Positions 35,001 through 45,554 of a stretch of 64,000 bases of DNA are shown in pieces. This DNA comes from Mytilinidion resinicola. Taxonomy: Eukaryota > Ascomycota > Dothideomycetes > Mytilinidiales > Mytilinidiaceae. Positions within the stretch are counted from its first letter, which is position 1. Each line of letters opens with the position of its first letter. The notes under the pieces were generated by a model. It was given only the letters and a program-made list of their open reading frames with translations, was not told the DNA's origin and made no database searches. The position numbers and the translations under genes are program-made. The stretch spans positions 1,884,785-1,948,784 of the forward strand of contig NW_022985438.1 of the NCBI RefSeq assembly GCF_010093595.1, read 5' to 3'.

Positions 35001-36444
35001 TACTTCATAAGCACTAAGAATTATACTTACCCTGGATCATTAGGGTCCATTTGATCGCCATAGCTGCTGCTGTTGTCCCACGACCACTGTCCGTGATTTG
35101 TAAACATTCGCTCGTCGTCATCGGTTCGCGTAGACTCCCCGACGAATAGCGAGTCCTCGTCAGTGGGACTCGACATCGTCTCCTCCTCTTCTTGCTCTCG
35201 TCGCTGGTCCGCCTTACGCTTATTCAAGCGAGCGTTTTCAGCTGATTGAGCCTTCATCCAAGCGATGTCTTCGCTCAAGGTCAAGTCGCGATTCCTTTTG
35301 ATCTCTTCGATCTTGGCCTTGTGCTGCAGGAACCTGGTTGATGTAAGCTTAAGGAATACCTCTTGATAAGGAGTAGAGCTCACCGTTGAGCTGCGAAGAG
35401 ATTCTCATCTTCGTCTTCTATACGCTGCTTAGCGAGGTCATCTCCTAGAGCATCGTGGCGTGGCGTGTCCTGTCGAGCTATAGGTCCCGAATCCCTACTC
35501 GTAGTCTTCACCTTCACGGCTCTCTCTTTTGCAGCCCGTTGAATCTTCATGAACTTGTCTCTCACTGTTTGATTAGTCGATGGGTTGCGAGGGGGATTCA
35601 GAATGGGTGTCCCAAAGTTCAGGGACGACCTTGGATCTCGGGCGCGTGGGGTTCCCAGCATACTCGTCCCAAGGTCCATGGAAGGCCTCGAGCCTCGAGT
35701 CTCACTGGTAGTTCTAGGTCCATTGTACTGAGCTGAATCGTATTGGTTGAAAGTAATGGTACCCGGATTGAAAGGAGTCAGTGGAGGCGGTGCCATGTTC
35801 CTATTCATGATGGTGTTACGAGCAGCTCTGGAGACCGATGCTCTCTCGGGCGCTGGAGTGAATTCAGTCATAGTCACATCTCCATCTTGGTCTTGAATCG
35901 CTAGTTGCACCGCTGGAGTAGGTGATGCAAGATTACGGGGAGTCACAACTCGTTCGGTGATCTCAATAGGGTCTTCGAGCTCTTCTTCCGGCTGAGTGTG
36001 TTCCTCGAACTCCTGCCGAGTGTCCTCTTCGGGCTCCGGCTGCGTGTAGTTTTCGAGCTCCTGTCGAGTGCGCTCTTCGATCTCCCGCTGTGAGGAAGGT
36101 ATCTCGATGCTCTGGCCGAAGGTCTGCTGGTTGGTCTCGGTCATCTCTGTATCGGGCGCTGGCTCCTCCTGGAGATCTCTAGCACGCTCGCTCGCAGAGA
36201 GGTCATGTTGAGATCCGATGGACGGCGGAGATTCGCTATCGTTGGGGCTCGAGCTAGGCTTTGGTGTGTCGGAATCTTCATCGGAAAGATGGTCATCGTC
36301 GTCGGACTGATCTTCCTCAGAGTCAGGCGGGACGGTAGTGTTGCGATCTTCATCATCGTGCACCATTGCATCAATCATCTCCATCTGAGCTTGTCCGATC
36401 GCCATCTGCTCGTCGGACAGTTCGAGAGCAACAGGAGGCTCCAT
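32033..36444 (-). CDS. SNF2-family ATPase with RING finger (Rad5/Rad16 class)
   Basis: DNA-dependent ATPase/translocase with a RING inserted between the two helicase lobes, the layout of Rad5, Rad16 and HLTF-like proteins, which couple chromatin or repair work to ubiquitin transfer. Exons are 36444-35384, 35333-35031, 34980-33484 and 33431-32033, 1,419 aa. The N-terminal 400 residues are acidic and disordered; a Lys/Gly-rich stretch (GKGRGKGKAKATSN) follows. Lobe 1: motif I GLIADQMGLGKT, motif II DEAQ (DEAH is more usual), motif III ALSGTPVMN. RING: CAKC..CSHIYC..C..CSHC with a long loop. Lobe 2: QFLAIIRIL, LLASLKCGGLGLNLT, DPWWNHAIEQQAFCRVFRYGQ. It lacks a HIRAN domain that I can see, so true Rad5 orthology is doubtful. 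Confidence 0.88.
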
Positions 36445-38579
36445 ATTGAGAGCTCGATGGAGGTTGGCGAGTATGAGTCGAAAGACTAGTAACTAATTAG
36501 CCATCAGGTCGACTAGTGAGGATGATGGAGGCTAAGATTGCGTGATGAAGGTGATGTAAGCGTGACTGGGAAGGTGTCTTCGAAAGTGAAGTAGAGGTCG
36601 CAGTCAGGTAAGCGATTGATTTCGAGCGCCTGTGGGGATCTAGTAGGGATATTGAAGGCGTAGTGAGATCGATCGAATGCAGTCCAAACCAAAATTCCGG
36701 AAATCGCGTATGATGGAGGGTCGCTTACCTTAGCAATGGACTCGCGGTCCTGAGCGTCGTGCTTCTGGATGCCAAAGTGAAATAGAGAATGGAAGGTGGT
36801 GGATGGAGGAAGGAGGAAGGTAGTGGACGGAGGGAGGTAGTCGGTGGAGGAAAAGTCGTTGATGTAGTATGAGTAGTGGATGGATGGAGTTAGTGGGTTA
36901 AGGAAGTGTCGTTGGCGAAGAAAGAGTAGCCCACGGAAAGAAGATTGGTAGATGGAGGCAGATTGTGAGTAGAGGAAGATATTGGATGGAGGAAGAGAGG
37001 TCAATGAAGGAAGATAGTGGTTGAAAGAGGTGTCGTTGATGGAAGGTAGTGGATGGAAAAAGTGTGGAGGGTGAAGACTTATATATCGCAGAAGAATGTA
37101 AGATGGGAAGTGTTAGACCCTGATGGAGAGTGGAAGAGCAATAATCACAAGTGAGGTTTGAAATAGTGCAGAGGTGTGGAACTGCCGGAAAGTGTGCTGG
37201 AGGCGGAGACTTGATGAGAAAGTTACGGGAGCGTGTTACGCAGAGGGACAATTGTGGAGACTATCAAGTAGGATAAATCAAGATCGCTGAGGGCTTGATG
37301 TGAGGTGCGAAGAGATCTGAATGTGCTCGAAGCAAAGATTAAGGAACGCATGTCGAATACCAGCCTGGGGGTTACAGTCCTAGACGATGGCCTGTTGACA
37401 CTCTAGCACTGCTTAGAGTGCTACGATGACGCTCATATTCCTCGAAGATAGAATGTCCTCAACTTAGCTAACCATGCATCTGGACTAGGTAATCCAGAAG
37501 TCTCCATAGAGTACTATTTCTGATTCCTAGCGCTGTAACGATAGATTGCACGTTCCCCACCGGGAAGGCCCTGATCCTCGAACGGCTCTTGAACATCTTC
37601 ACGGCGAGGCTGGCTTCCCAGATTACCTGTCGCTATCATTCTTGGATAAAGAGGTTGAACAGCTGGAAAGAATACATCGATTTGCCTGCAGTACCAGGTC
37701 AGTGGGCAACCTGGTCAGAGCAATTTCAAACTTGCATTGGCGTTAAGTTTCCGTTGAAGCTCCCACTTTGATATGACCTAGATCCCATAGCGGCGAACCT
37801 TACATTATAAGGAGGGACCGCAAGAAGTGCGTAAGGATGACTGTGGTTTCTCTACGACGGCGGACTGCCGTGGTGAGCTACATGCAAGAGGCGATGACTG
37901 TAGATGTCTATTTCGTGGTAACCTCAGATGAGTGTTGTTTCGAAGACGAGGTCGAGTTGTGAAAATGTGAGTCGAGAGAGCATGAGATAAGATGTGACAT
38001 GATCTAGGGCGCATCTCTCATTTCGAACGACTTCGTGGATATCTGTTCGTAAGCTGTGCGATTAATAAAGACTGAAATTATTTCACTGATTCTCCGTTAG
38101 CACGCGATGCAATGTTTCGGGGCTGAGAACTCTGACCTGGCACATCAAATTAGAGACATGGAGCCCATTCACGCATGAAGGCATGCCTTGACTATCATTA
38201 AAGTAGAATTGGTAGCTTTACTGTGATCCAAGATGGAAGACTCCGTGAAATCAACCCCACCAAGAAGCCCATTGAAACCCTACTGTCCGCTAAGTTGAAT
38301 AGACCCCCCAAAAAAGAAACTGCCCACGCTGGCCGCGCGCTGGGGTATTTTCGTATACAGCACAAAAGAAAACAAGTCGCCTAGATGAAGTCTACTGATA
38401 CACGCTCGTAACAAATCAAAACACCCGCCGTGTAGGCTATTGTTCAGACTCGAGACTGAACTCAATACTGTTCAAATGTATTGAAAATCTTCCGCCAACT
38501 CCAATGTGTTTTGGCCCTGGTCGGGCTCAAGCATTGTTCAGTTCCCCAAAGATTACGCCGCGACGCCAAGAGGAGAGTA
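36445..38579. other. Intergenic, SNF2 5' side and exchanger 3' side
   Basis: About 2.1 kb without a supported gene. The part at 36770-37060 is a degenerate purine-rich repeat, described separately. Between 37,250 and 38,580 I see only short frames. Confidence 0.45.
36770..37060. repeat. Degenerate purine-rich (GGAAGG/GGATGGA) repeat
   Basis: Imperfect copies of a 15-20 bp word built on GGAAGGTAGTGGATGGA, with spacing variation, over about 290 bp. On the minus strand it is a C/T-rich tract lying 325-615 bp upstream of the SNF2 ATG. Long open frames across it (36513-37251, minus) follow from the low complexity and are not genes. Confidence 0.65.
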
Positions 38580-40580
38580 TCAAAATTGGGGTGTAACCTT
38601 GCCGTTCATATCGATCGGACACCTGGGGTCGTTTGTGAAGTCACTTGGGTAGAACCAGGCAGCAATGGCGATGATGACATAGGTCGCCATAAGTAGAACT
38701 CCCTCAAGCCAGTCTAATAATGTTAGCGAAGATAGCTCTAGGAGGACGCAATACTTACGAGATTTGCCATCCTGAATGAGGTAATTCACGAGCAAGATCG
38801 TGATAAAGAGAACTGCAATCTGGAAAGTATCAAAGTAAAGCGTCATACAAGCTTTACCAGCAATCCAGCCAATGATGACGACAAGCGGGAGGACTAACAA
38901 GGCAATCTGCATGCTAGATCCAACTGCAACACCAATGGCGAGATCCATCTTGTCCTTGATCGCGACAGTGACTGCAGTTGCGTGCTCGGCAGCGTTGCCG
39001 ACGATGGGAAGCAGGATAAGACCGACGAAGACGGTGGAGACTTTGCCACCTTTTGTCACGCTCTGAATATTATCGACCATGAATTCGGAGCAAAAGGCGA
39101 CCAAAACGGTAGAAGCTGCCAGACTGACGAGAGCACCCCATAAAGTCAACTGGGGATCTTCGAATTCTTCTTCTTCGTCTCCTTCCTGAACCAGTTGCGT
39201 CTGATTAACAGAGCCGCCAGCCATAGCAGCATTGCCGGCACCAATTGTGGCGATTCCACGGCTACTAGCGCCCTCCTCAATCTTTCCCGCCTTCTTTCTT
39301 TTCTCGACCTTCTGGCTCGGTTCATTGTACATCGTGGCATGGGACTTGAGCTGGAAAAAGAGATAGCAGCCATAAATAATGAGAAGCATGACAGCTGTTC
39401 CGTGAGAAAGCTCCTGGTTTCTGAAGAAATTGGCGTCGCTGTCATCGGCTAGAATGAAGTCAATACAGCTAAGGTTGTGAAAAATCAAGAATCGACTTAC
39501 TTGAAAGCATGGAGTGGAACACAGTCGGGATGATTAGACTGCCGATGCAAAGAGCCAAAAGACTGGCAGCAGTTTGGGCGACGGTCACGTTGAAGAACTG
39601 TTCCAATCGGTTGACGCCTCCACAGAAGAAGCACATTCCAAGAACGAGAAGCAAGTTGGAGAGCATACTTCCGATCAACGAAGTCTTGACAATAATGATC
39701 TCATCTTTGAAGAGCGCTTGAATTGAGACGATCAATTCGACGGCATTTCTGTGAGCAAAGTCAGTGGTGCCAATCTACACAGTGGCCACTACACGTACCC
39801 AAAAGATGCATTCAGGAGACCACCAAGGGTTTCACCAGTACGAAGCGCAAGCTCCTCGGTCGCGTAGCTGAGCATGGCCGCTAGCGGGACGATGGCAATG
39901 AAGTTGACAACGAACACGACTATACCGTTAAGATGCGCGTAGTTGACAGCGAAGCCAACAGGAACCATGATGAGCAGGACGTTGATCCATGACCCGAATA
40001 AGACAGCCTTGAACTGTTGCATGGCTGGGATACTGCGAGCCAGTGCCTCCTTGCGCTTCGCGGATTTCTCTGACATAGCGGTTTCTGTGCGGTCCAGGCC
40101 TTCGTTTCCATCCTCTTCGGTGTTCTTCCGGAGTATATTCCTGAACTTCATACGGTTTCTTAGTCCCTTCTTCGGAGCGGGAACCAGGGTGTCGCTAGTC
40201 TCAGCGGATTCTTTGCTTGTGCCCCATGTCGAACTCGGCTCACCATTCGCGACCCCATTAGTTGCTTTGTTCTCAGCACCAATGTCCGTAGGAGCTTTTT
40301 CGCTGCTTGCCGATGTGGGAGGCGCGGTTTCAGCATGATGAGGACCTGGGAATTCCTCCTTCGCCTGCCGACTTTCGGCGCGACGCTGCTCTACGATCGT
40401 GGGTTCCAAATGAGTTTCCGAGACTACTCTGCCCAGGTTGTTTTCCTCATCTGCGGGACGTCTGCTCTCGTTTGACCGCGTTCGCGCAAACGGGTTATAG
40501 TTCGGAGTGCTGCCCTCCATCGACCAGGCAGCGCGCCTGGCTTTTGATCGCACAGAATCTATATTGTTGAATGTGAGCAT
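38580..40580 (-). CDS. VCX1: Vacuolar Ca2+/H+ exchanger (CAX family)
   Basis: Antiporter that loads calcium into the vacuole using the proton gradient. Exons are 40580-39799, 39748-39501, 39448-38759 and 38713-38580, 617 aa. The first 210 residues are a hydrophilic tail with RNILRKN. Membrane segments then follow. Both alpha repeats are visible: GNAVELIVSIQAL (second exon) and GNAAEHATAVTVAIKDK (third exon), where the Glu residues take part in cation binding. An acidic loop EGDEEEEFEDP separates the halves. GKSHWLEGVLLMATY spans the last junction. The N-terminus is less certain: the frame also has an ATG at 40520, after the residues KARRAAWS. Confidence 0.9.
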
Positions 40581-42890
40581 AGTCCTAATGCATCCTCGGT
40601 GTGTTTATTGCAAGTAGCAAGAATAACGAGGTGCTGGTGATGAAAGACGTACGCATAGCGATATGAGATCCCAACGGGCGTCGCGTCACAACAGTCGCCT
40701 TGAAGCCGCAATTGCAACTTCAGCCTTGTCCGAAGAGGGGTTATCGCGAAAGGCAACCCGAAAGAAGGCTTCCGGTGTGGGGAAACACAAAGTCAAAGGT
40801 TGAGTGGCAGATGGATGGTGATTGGGGGCCAAAAGTACAGGGCGGACGGACGCCTTTATCTGTGTGGAGAAGGCTGTGAATGCAGCCTGTCGGTATCTGT
40901 GCCGGTCAGTAAGTGCAGGCCTGTAAGAGGACACAGCCCGAGCGATTTGGAAGCTGCCTGGAATACAGAGAAAGGCTTACCGTCGGCGCCTGGGAGAATG
41001 ATGGGAAGAAAGGAGGATGGCAGGGCAGCTGGGAGATGGAGGGTGCTCAGCCACAAATACGTCGGGCGGCGTTTGATCCTTGTTTACTTGCGGGTACTTG
41101 TGGGGAAGAGCGTCACACCAGCCACAGCGAGGACGACCAGGCAGCGTTCAAGTGAATTTGCGTGGGCGGTGTTGTTGGGAGAGTTGTGGCTCGCGCATTG
41201 ATCGAAGGGACGTCGTGGTTTAGAGCGGCCAGCGCATGCCAACAGCGTCACAGGCGCAAGCAGACGCTCGTCAGACTGCTGGGCTGCTTGGCATGGAATC
41301 AAGGTTTTCTCGGTCGGATCGCCAAGTCGCGCGGTGGACACAGTGCATGTTCTCGATGTTTCAACTGGCGCGCTCTCAAAATTCGAGGGCCCATCCTCGC
41401 GCCCTTGTCACTGGTGCGACCCACCTTGCGCCGGACAAGTGCATCTCTCGCCGCACTCCTGGCATCTCTCCAGGACACAGGCACGGCCACGAGCACGATA
41501 GACCCGAGTCCAGCGTTGCGAAGCGGCCGGCTCACGCCAGCAACACGACAGATCAGCCGGCCGACTCGGGCTACTACGCCTTGGGAGCCGTACTGGAGAC
41601 GGCTGAGGCCACGAAGACCCCGACGCCCACCTGCAGAGAGTGGTGTGCATGCGGGCGGACGGGCGACGTGTTACACGTACGCTGAGTGGGTTATACGCCC
41701 TGCTCACGACCGGGATACCACTTGACTACTCGCCGTAAGTTGAGAAATAAGGTACAGAGCATTGTTACAGACATATATAATGGCCAATGATGTATTTTGC
41801 CGGGCCTGGATTGGCCCCTACAAGGACATATGTCGCGAAATAGCCGCTGTATTTGGCAAGTAAGCTCGCAGTAAGCCTTTTTGACGGGGCTGCTCAGCTG
41901 CCTCAAAAGCTGCACAGACCACAGTATATCAGTCGCATTATCCACTCCATGTGGAATATCTATGTCGGTCCCGAGCTGATGATCCTTTTGCCTCTACGTA
42001 CGGAGCACGCTGTGAAATACCGACAATCAGACCGCCTGGAACCGTGACGTGGGGGACTCTTGCACTGCCTCAATGCGCAGATCCTTTTCCGCTTCCCTTG
42101 TACTGTAATTTCGCATCAGAGGCATTTGTCAATTGCAAACTCGCGTTCAAGCTGGCGTGGCCTTTGGCACAAATACGATCGGCTTTGGAGCAACAGCAGC
42201 TCTCAAACAAATCATCAGATTCCCGTAAAGCAATCAATTCTGCATCCGAACAATCGTGTATGCCGTACCACCGCAGATGGGCATAAATCAGGTTGTTGAT
42301 GATTCGAAGCGTGGTTTTCTTAAAGATGTTTCCTTCATATTGAGCTGGAGACTCTCATAGTCACAAGTCGTACGATTTTAAACAACTAATGAACGCCTTC
42401 AAGTCCACAACTCCTTCACCACTTGTCATTTTAATTACCTGACTAGGTAGCTCGTATTTTCATGAACCCGGGTCGTAGGATGTACGTAATTTGCCATACG
42501 GTAAAGTACACATCTATCAAAAGTCGCTATAGCAACCAGCGCAAGCCCTGGACGCAACGGAATGCTTCGATCGCGTGTCGGGTACGCGTCACGTGACATG
42601 TGCAGCGATCGTCGGACTTGAAGGTCAGCAGCGCTACAATTAGATCGTCCATTAGAATCGGTCCATGATATTGTCAAAGGTGTCGAAGCCAAGAGACTGC
42701 CAACCTGCGAAGCTCATTGTCAAGATTCTCAAGCAATACGCTAAGAACCCCGGGTTTTCTAGTGTGGTTGTGGACCCTTCAGCCCTACTGCTTATCGATA
42801 AGATTTGCCGGTTGACGTAAATGGCAAGCATCCAGCCACCTCTTCTCTTCATGAACTCCGAGCACCCAATCTCCAGATTCATAGCCCAAG
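40581..42890. other. Intergenic, 2.3 kb
   Basis: No gene supported. From 40,900 to 41,720 the sequence is GC-rich and several frames stay open, but translations are Arg/Ser/Pro-rich without any family pattern. ACGCGT and TCACGTGA overlap at 42584-42596, about 300 bp before the Nudix gene. Confidence 0.45.
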
Positions 42891-43898
42891 ATGACGAAAT
42901 CCAATCTCGACCTCATTGAAGAGTGCGACAGGTATTCCGCAGCTCCCAAATCTCCCCAGTCTCGCATTCACCCCGCCTAACGCGCCCGCAGCTTCCCATA
43001 CTACCAAACCGACCCAGTCGCCTACTTCGCCAGCATTGACACGTACTACCAACTCCGCGTCGCCGACCATGACTACGCCCTCGGCTACGTGCTGCCCTCC
43101 GTCGCCGAAATCTTCCGCGGCCTGCCTTCGTGGACCTTGGACGACGACGAACGCACGCTGACGCTGATGGCTGGGGACACAGCCGCCGAGCGCAGCGAAG
43201 TAGTCATGCGGACAGTGGTGGCAATGCGGGAGACGGGACACTTCAAGGTGCTGAGCAAGTGGCGGAATGAGCTATACCCCGTCTATGGCAAGAACCGCGA
43301 GTTGCTCTTCAATGTCGAGCGGTGCGCGAGTCCGCTATTGGGCATTGTGACGTACGGCGTGCATCTGGTGGCGTATGTGAAGGGGAAGGATGGGAGCCTG
43401 AAGCTCTGGATCCCCAGGCGGGCGAGGACGAAGCAGACGTATGGCGGGATGTTGGATAACGCTGTGGCGGGCGGCATCGCTTCTGGCGAGGGGCCGTTTG
43501 AGTGTCTGGTGAGAGAGTGTGAAGAGGAGGCTTCATTACCAGAGGCATTGGTGCGAGAGAAAGCGAAAGCTTGTGGCACAGTCACATATTCCTACGTCAG
43601 GGATGAAAGGGCGGGAGGCGAGACTCGATTGCTGCAACCGGAGTGCCAGTTCGTCTACGACATCGAGCTGCCGGAGGACGTGATACCCAAGCCGGGCGAT
43701 GATGAGGTGGAAGAGTTCTACCTGTGGAGTGCGGACGAGGTCAAGGAGGCTATGGCTAGGGGGGAGTTCAAGCCGAATTGTGCGGCTGTAACACTGGATT
43801 TCTTCATTCGGCACGGTATCGTGACATACGAGAGTGAGAAGGACTATATCGAGATTGTCTCGAGGCTTCATCGGAGGTTGGAGTTCCCAACTCTATGA
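42891..43898 (+). CDS. Nudix hydrolase with DUF4743 N-terminal domain
   Basis: Nudix-superfamily protein related to yeast YJR142W and to the Nudix half of plant and fungal thiamine-pyrophosphokinase-like proteins; proposed to remove damaged forms of thiamine diphosphate. Exons are 42891-42931 and 42992-43898, 315 aa. The DUF4743 part includes FPYYQTDP and WRNELYPVYG. The Nudix box spans GGIASGEGPFECLVREC plus EEEAS, with the metal-binding glutamates in place. The intron is 60 nt with a CTAAC branch. The ATG context is AAGATGAC. No targeting signal. The substrate is inferred from the family only. Confidence 0.88.
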
Positions 43899-44153
43899 GC
43901 CGCCTAGCCTTGTAGGTATCCGGACGCCTGCGCTAGATCGGAGACCAGAGGTTGCGAGCCTCCAAATAGAAGAGTCCTCCAAGAACGCCACCCATGCAAA
44001 GTGCCTCTCTTCCAAGCAGGCCTGGTTCGAGCCATGGACTATTCTATGTCTAGATAGCAGCTGAGACTCCTCGTGTCCAATACCCTCAGCCGGTTGTTGT
44101 TCATATCCTTTGTACGGCATCCGCAGATCACCTCTTTCCCGTAGCCAGTTCTC

Positions 44154-44654
44154 TCATTTCTTCAGAAGCATGTAGACGTAGTCGATTCGTAGCGGTGTGA
44201 GTTTCTTGTACGGACCGTCGATGTATAGCAGCAGCCCACCGAACGAGATATACACTTTGCTATAGAACCAGTTCTGTCAGCAGCGATCCCAACCAACCTC
44301 GCCCGCTACTTTTTGACTGCGGGATAGAGCTCACATGTTCTCGCCGGAGCCTTCCTCAAATCGGTATACCTTGCCGTGACACACGTAGTCGTACATATCA
44401 GCGAGGGTACTATCCATGCGCGACAGCTCTCGCCAGCCCTTCTCGTCCTTTGTCCCGTCGAGGTTGAGGGTGCTTGCCAGAACCATCTGCACGCTGTCTT
44501 TTTCGATCAAGGGAAAGAGTTCATGGTTGATGTCGAGCCAGAAGGTCGTCTGGCCGTCAGTCGACTCTCCGATGACGCGCGAGACGCGGTCGTACTTCTG
44601 GCTGTCGACCGTCTCGATGGTGAAGGTTTCTTCGAAGAGTTGGGAGTCGGCCAT
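44154..44654 (-). CDS. RPB8: RNA polymerase I, II and III shared subunit RPB8 (RPABC3)
   Basis: Small common subunit of the three nuclear RNA polymerases, an OB-fold protein. Exons are 44654-44335 and 44259-44154, 141 aa (yeast 146). Typical blocks: FEETFTIETVDSQKYDRVSR at the start, WRELSRMDSTLADMYDYV in the middle, GKVYRFEEG and the C-terminal KVYISFGGLLLYIDGP followed by LTPLRIDYVYMLLKK. The 75-nt intron lies after GEN-(I). The frame extends a few codons upstream without ATG, so the start is secure. It converges on the Nudix gene with 255 bp between stops. Confidence 0.95.
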
Positions 44655-45554
44655 GGCGGGCAGCACGTGAGCTGGCGGCTTCGAAGAGAGATTTCAGGAG
44701 TCGCGGGCTACTGCGGCAGTGTTGGCTTCGGTTTGGGAGCTGCGCGGGCTGGCGGCGTGGGTGGACGAGCTTCAGTGTGTTTGCGTCGGTAGAATAGTTC
44801 AAAGAAAACCATAAATGCGGCGTCGCCAGCTTGGTAGCCGCACAGGCCACGTACTCCGGGGTCACAGCGTTGCAGCGTCAACTCCAAGAACATCATCGTC
44901 GTCAACCGCCAGGACATCCAGCATTCACTGCGTTCACGGGGCGAGTGCATCGTTCGCTGGGCTTGTGCTACGGTTTCCCTTACAGTTTGTGCCTGCTCAG
45001 GCATCCAACAAGTATCCTCCCTCAAGAGCTGTACTCAGCCTGGTCAAACATGGGTATGCCATAGCCCGATAGCTACAAACTGACCTCCAGGCGCAATCGG
45101 CACGACCGCAGCATCAGCCACTTCCTGACAACCTAGTAGCCAGCTTGTTCGGGCTGTTCTTGCTGGAGGAACCAAGGCCGGCTGAAAAAATCTCCTCGGC
45201 ATCCATCGGATACGCCTATCAGAGAGCCTTTCCTCATATCTGTCTGGCTCATGTTGGTTGCACGAGACTAACGGAGAGCTTCTGGACTGTTTTCCTACTT
45301 GCTTCTCCTCACCTTGATTGCACAGTTGAGCTAGACGTCTCTGCCACTGCGCATTCTTTCATCCAGGCTTGGTGCTCATCAAGCCACATCGTCCTATGGA
45401 CTTGCTCGACCTACTTACACAAACTCGATTCGGCGGCCGAATCTTTCGCCCAAGCCAACAACTACTGGGGAGCCTCGAGCAGCTCGAACGTCGCCAGGTT
45501 AGGAGTTCCTTGTTGCCACCGCGTACTAAAGGAACCACCCCGCCAGCCACAGAT
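44655..45554. other. Divergent region RPB8 / F-box gene
   Basis: No separate gene seen. The last 160 bp are in frame with the F-box gene and could be coding if an ATG at 45396 is used. Confidence 0.4.

Noticed and set aside
36513..37251. Two minus-strand frames of 117-163 codons
   Set aside because: They run through the degenerate purine-rich repeat and encode repetitive Ser/Pro/Thr/Phe sequence.
41084..41725. Overlapping frames of up to 187 codons on both strands
   Set aside because: Arg/Ala/Ser/Pro-rich composition, no domain, and frames mirror each other, as expected for GC-rich non-coding DNA.
44010..44045. GGTTCGAGCC word resembling a tRNA T-loop
   Set aside because: The flanking bases do not pair into a 5-bp T-stem and no D-arm or acceptor stem is near.
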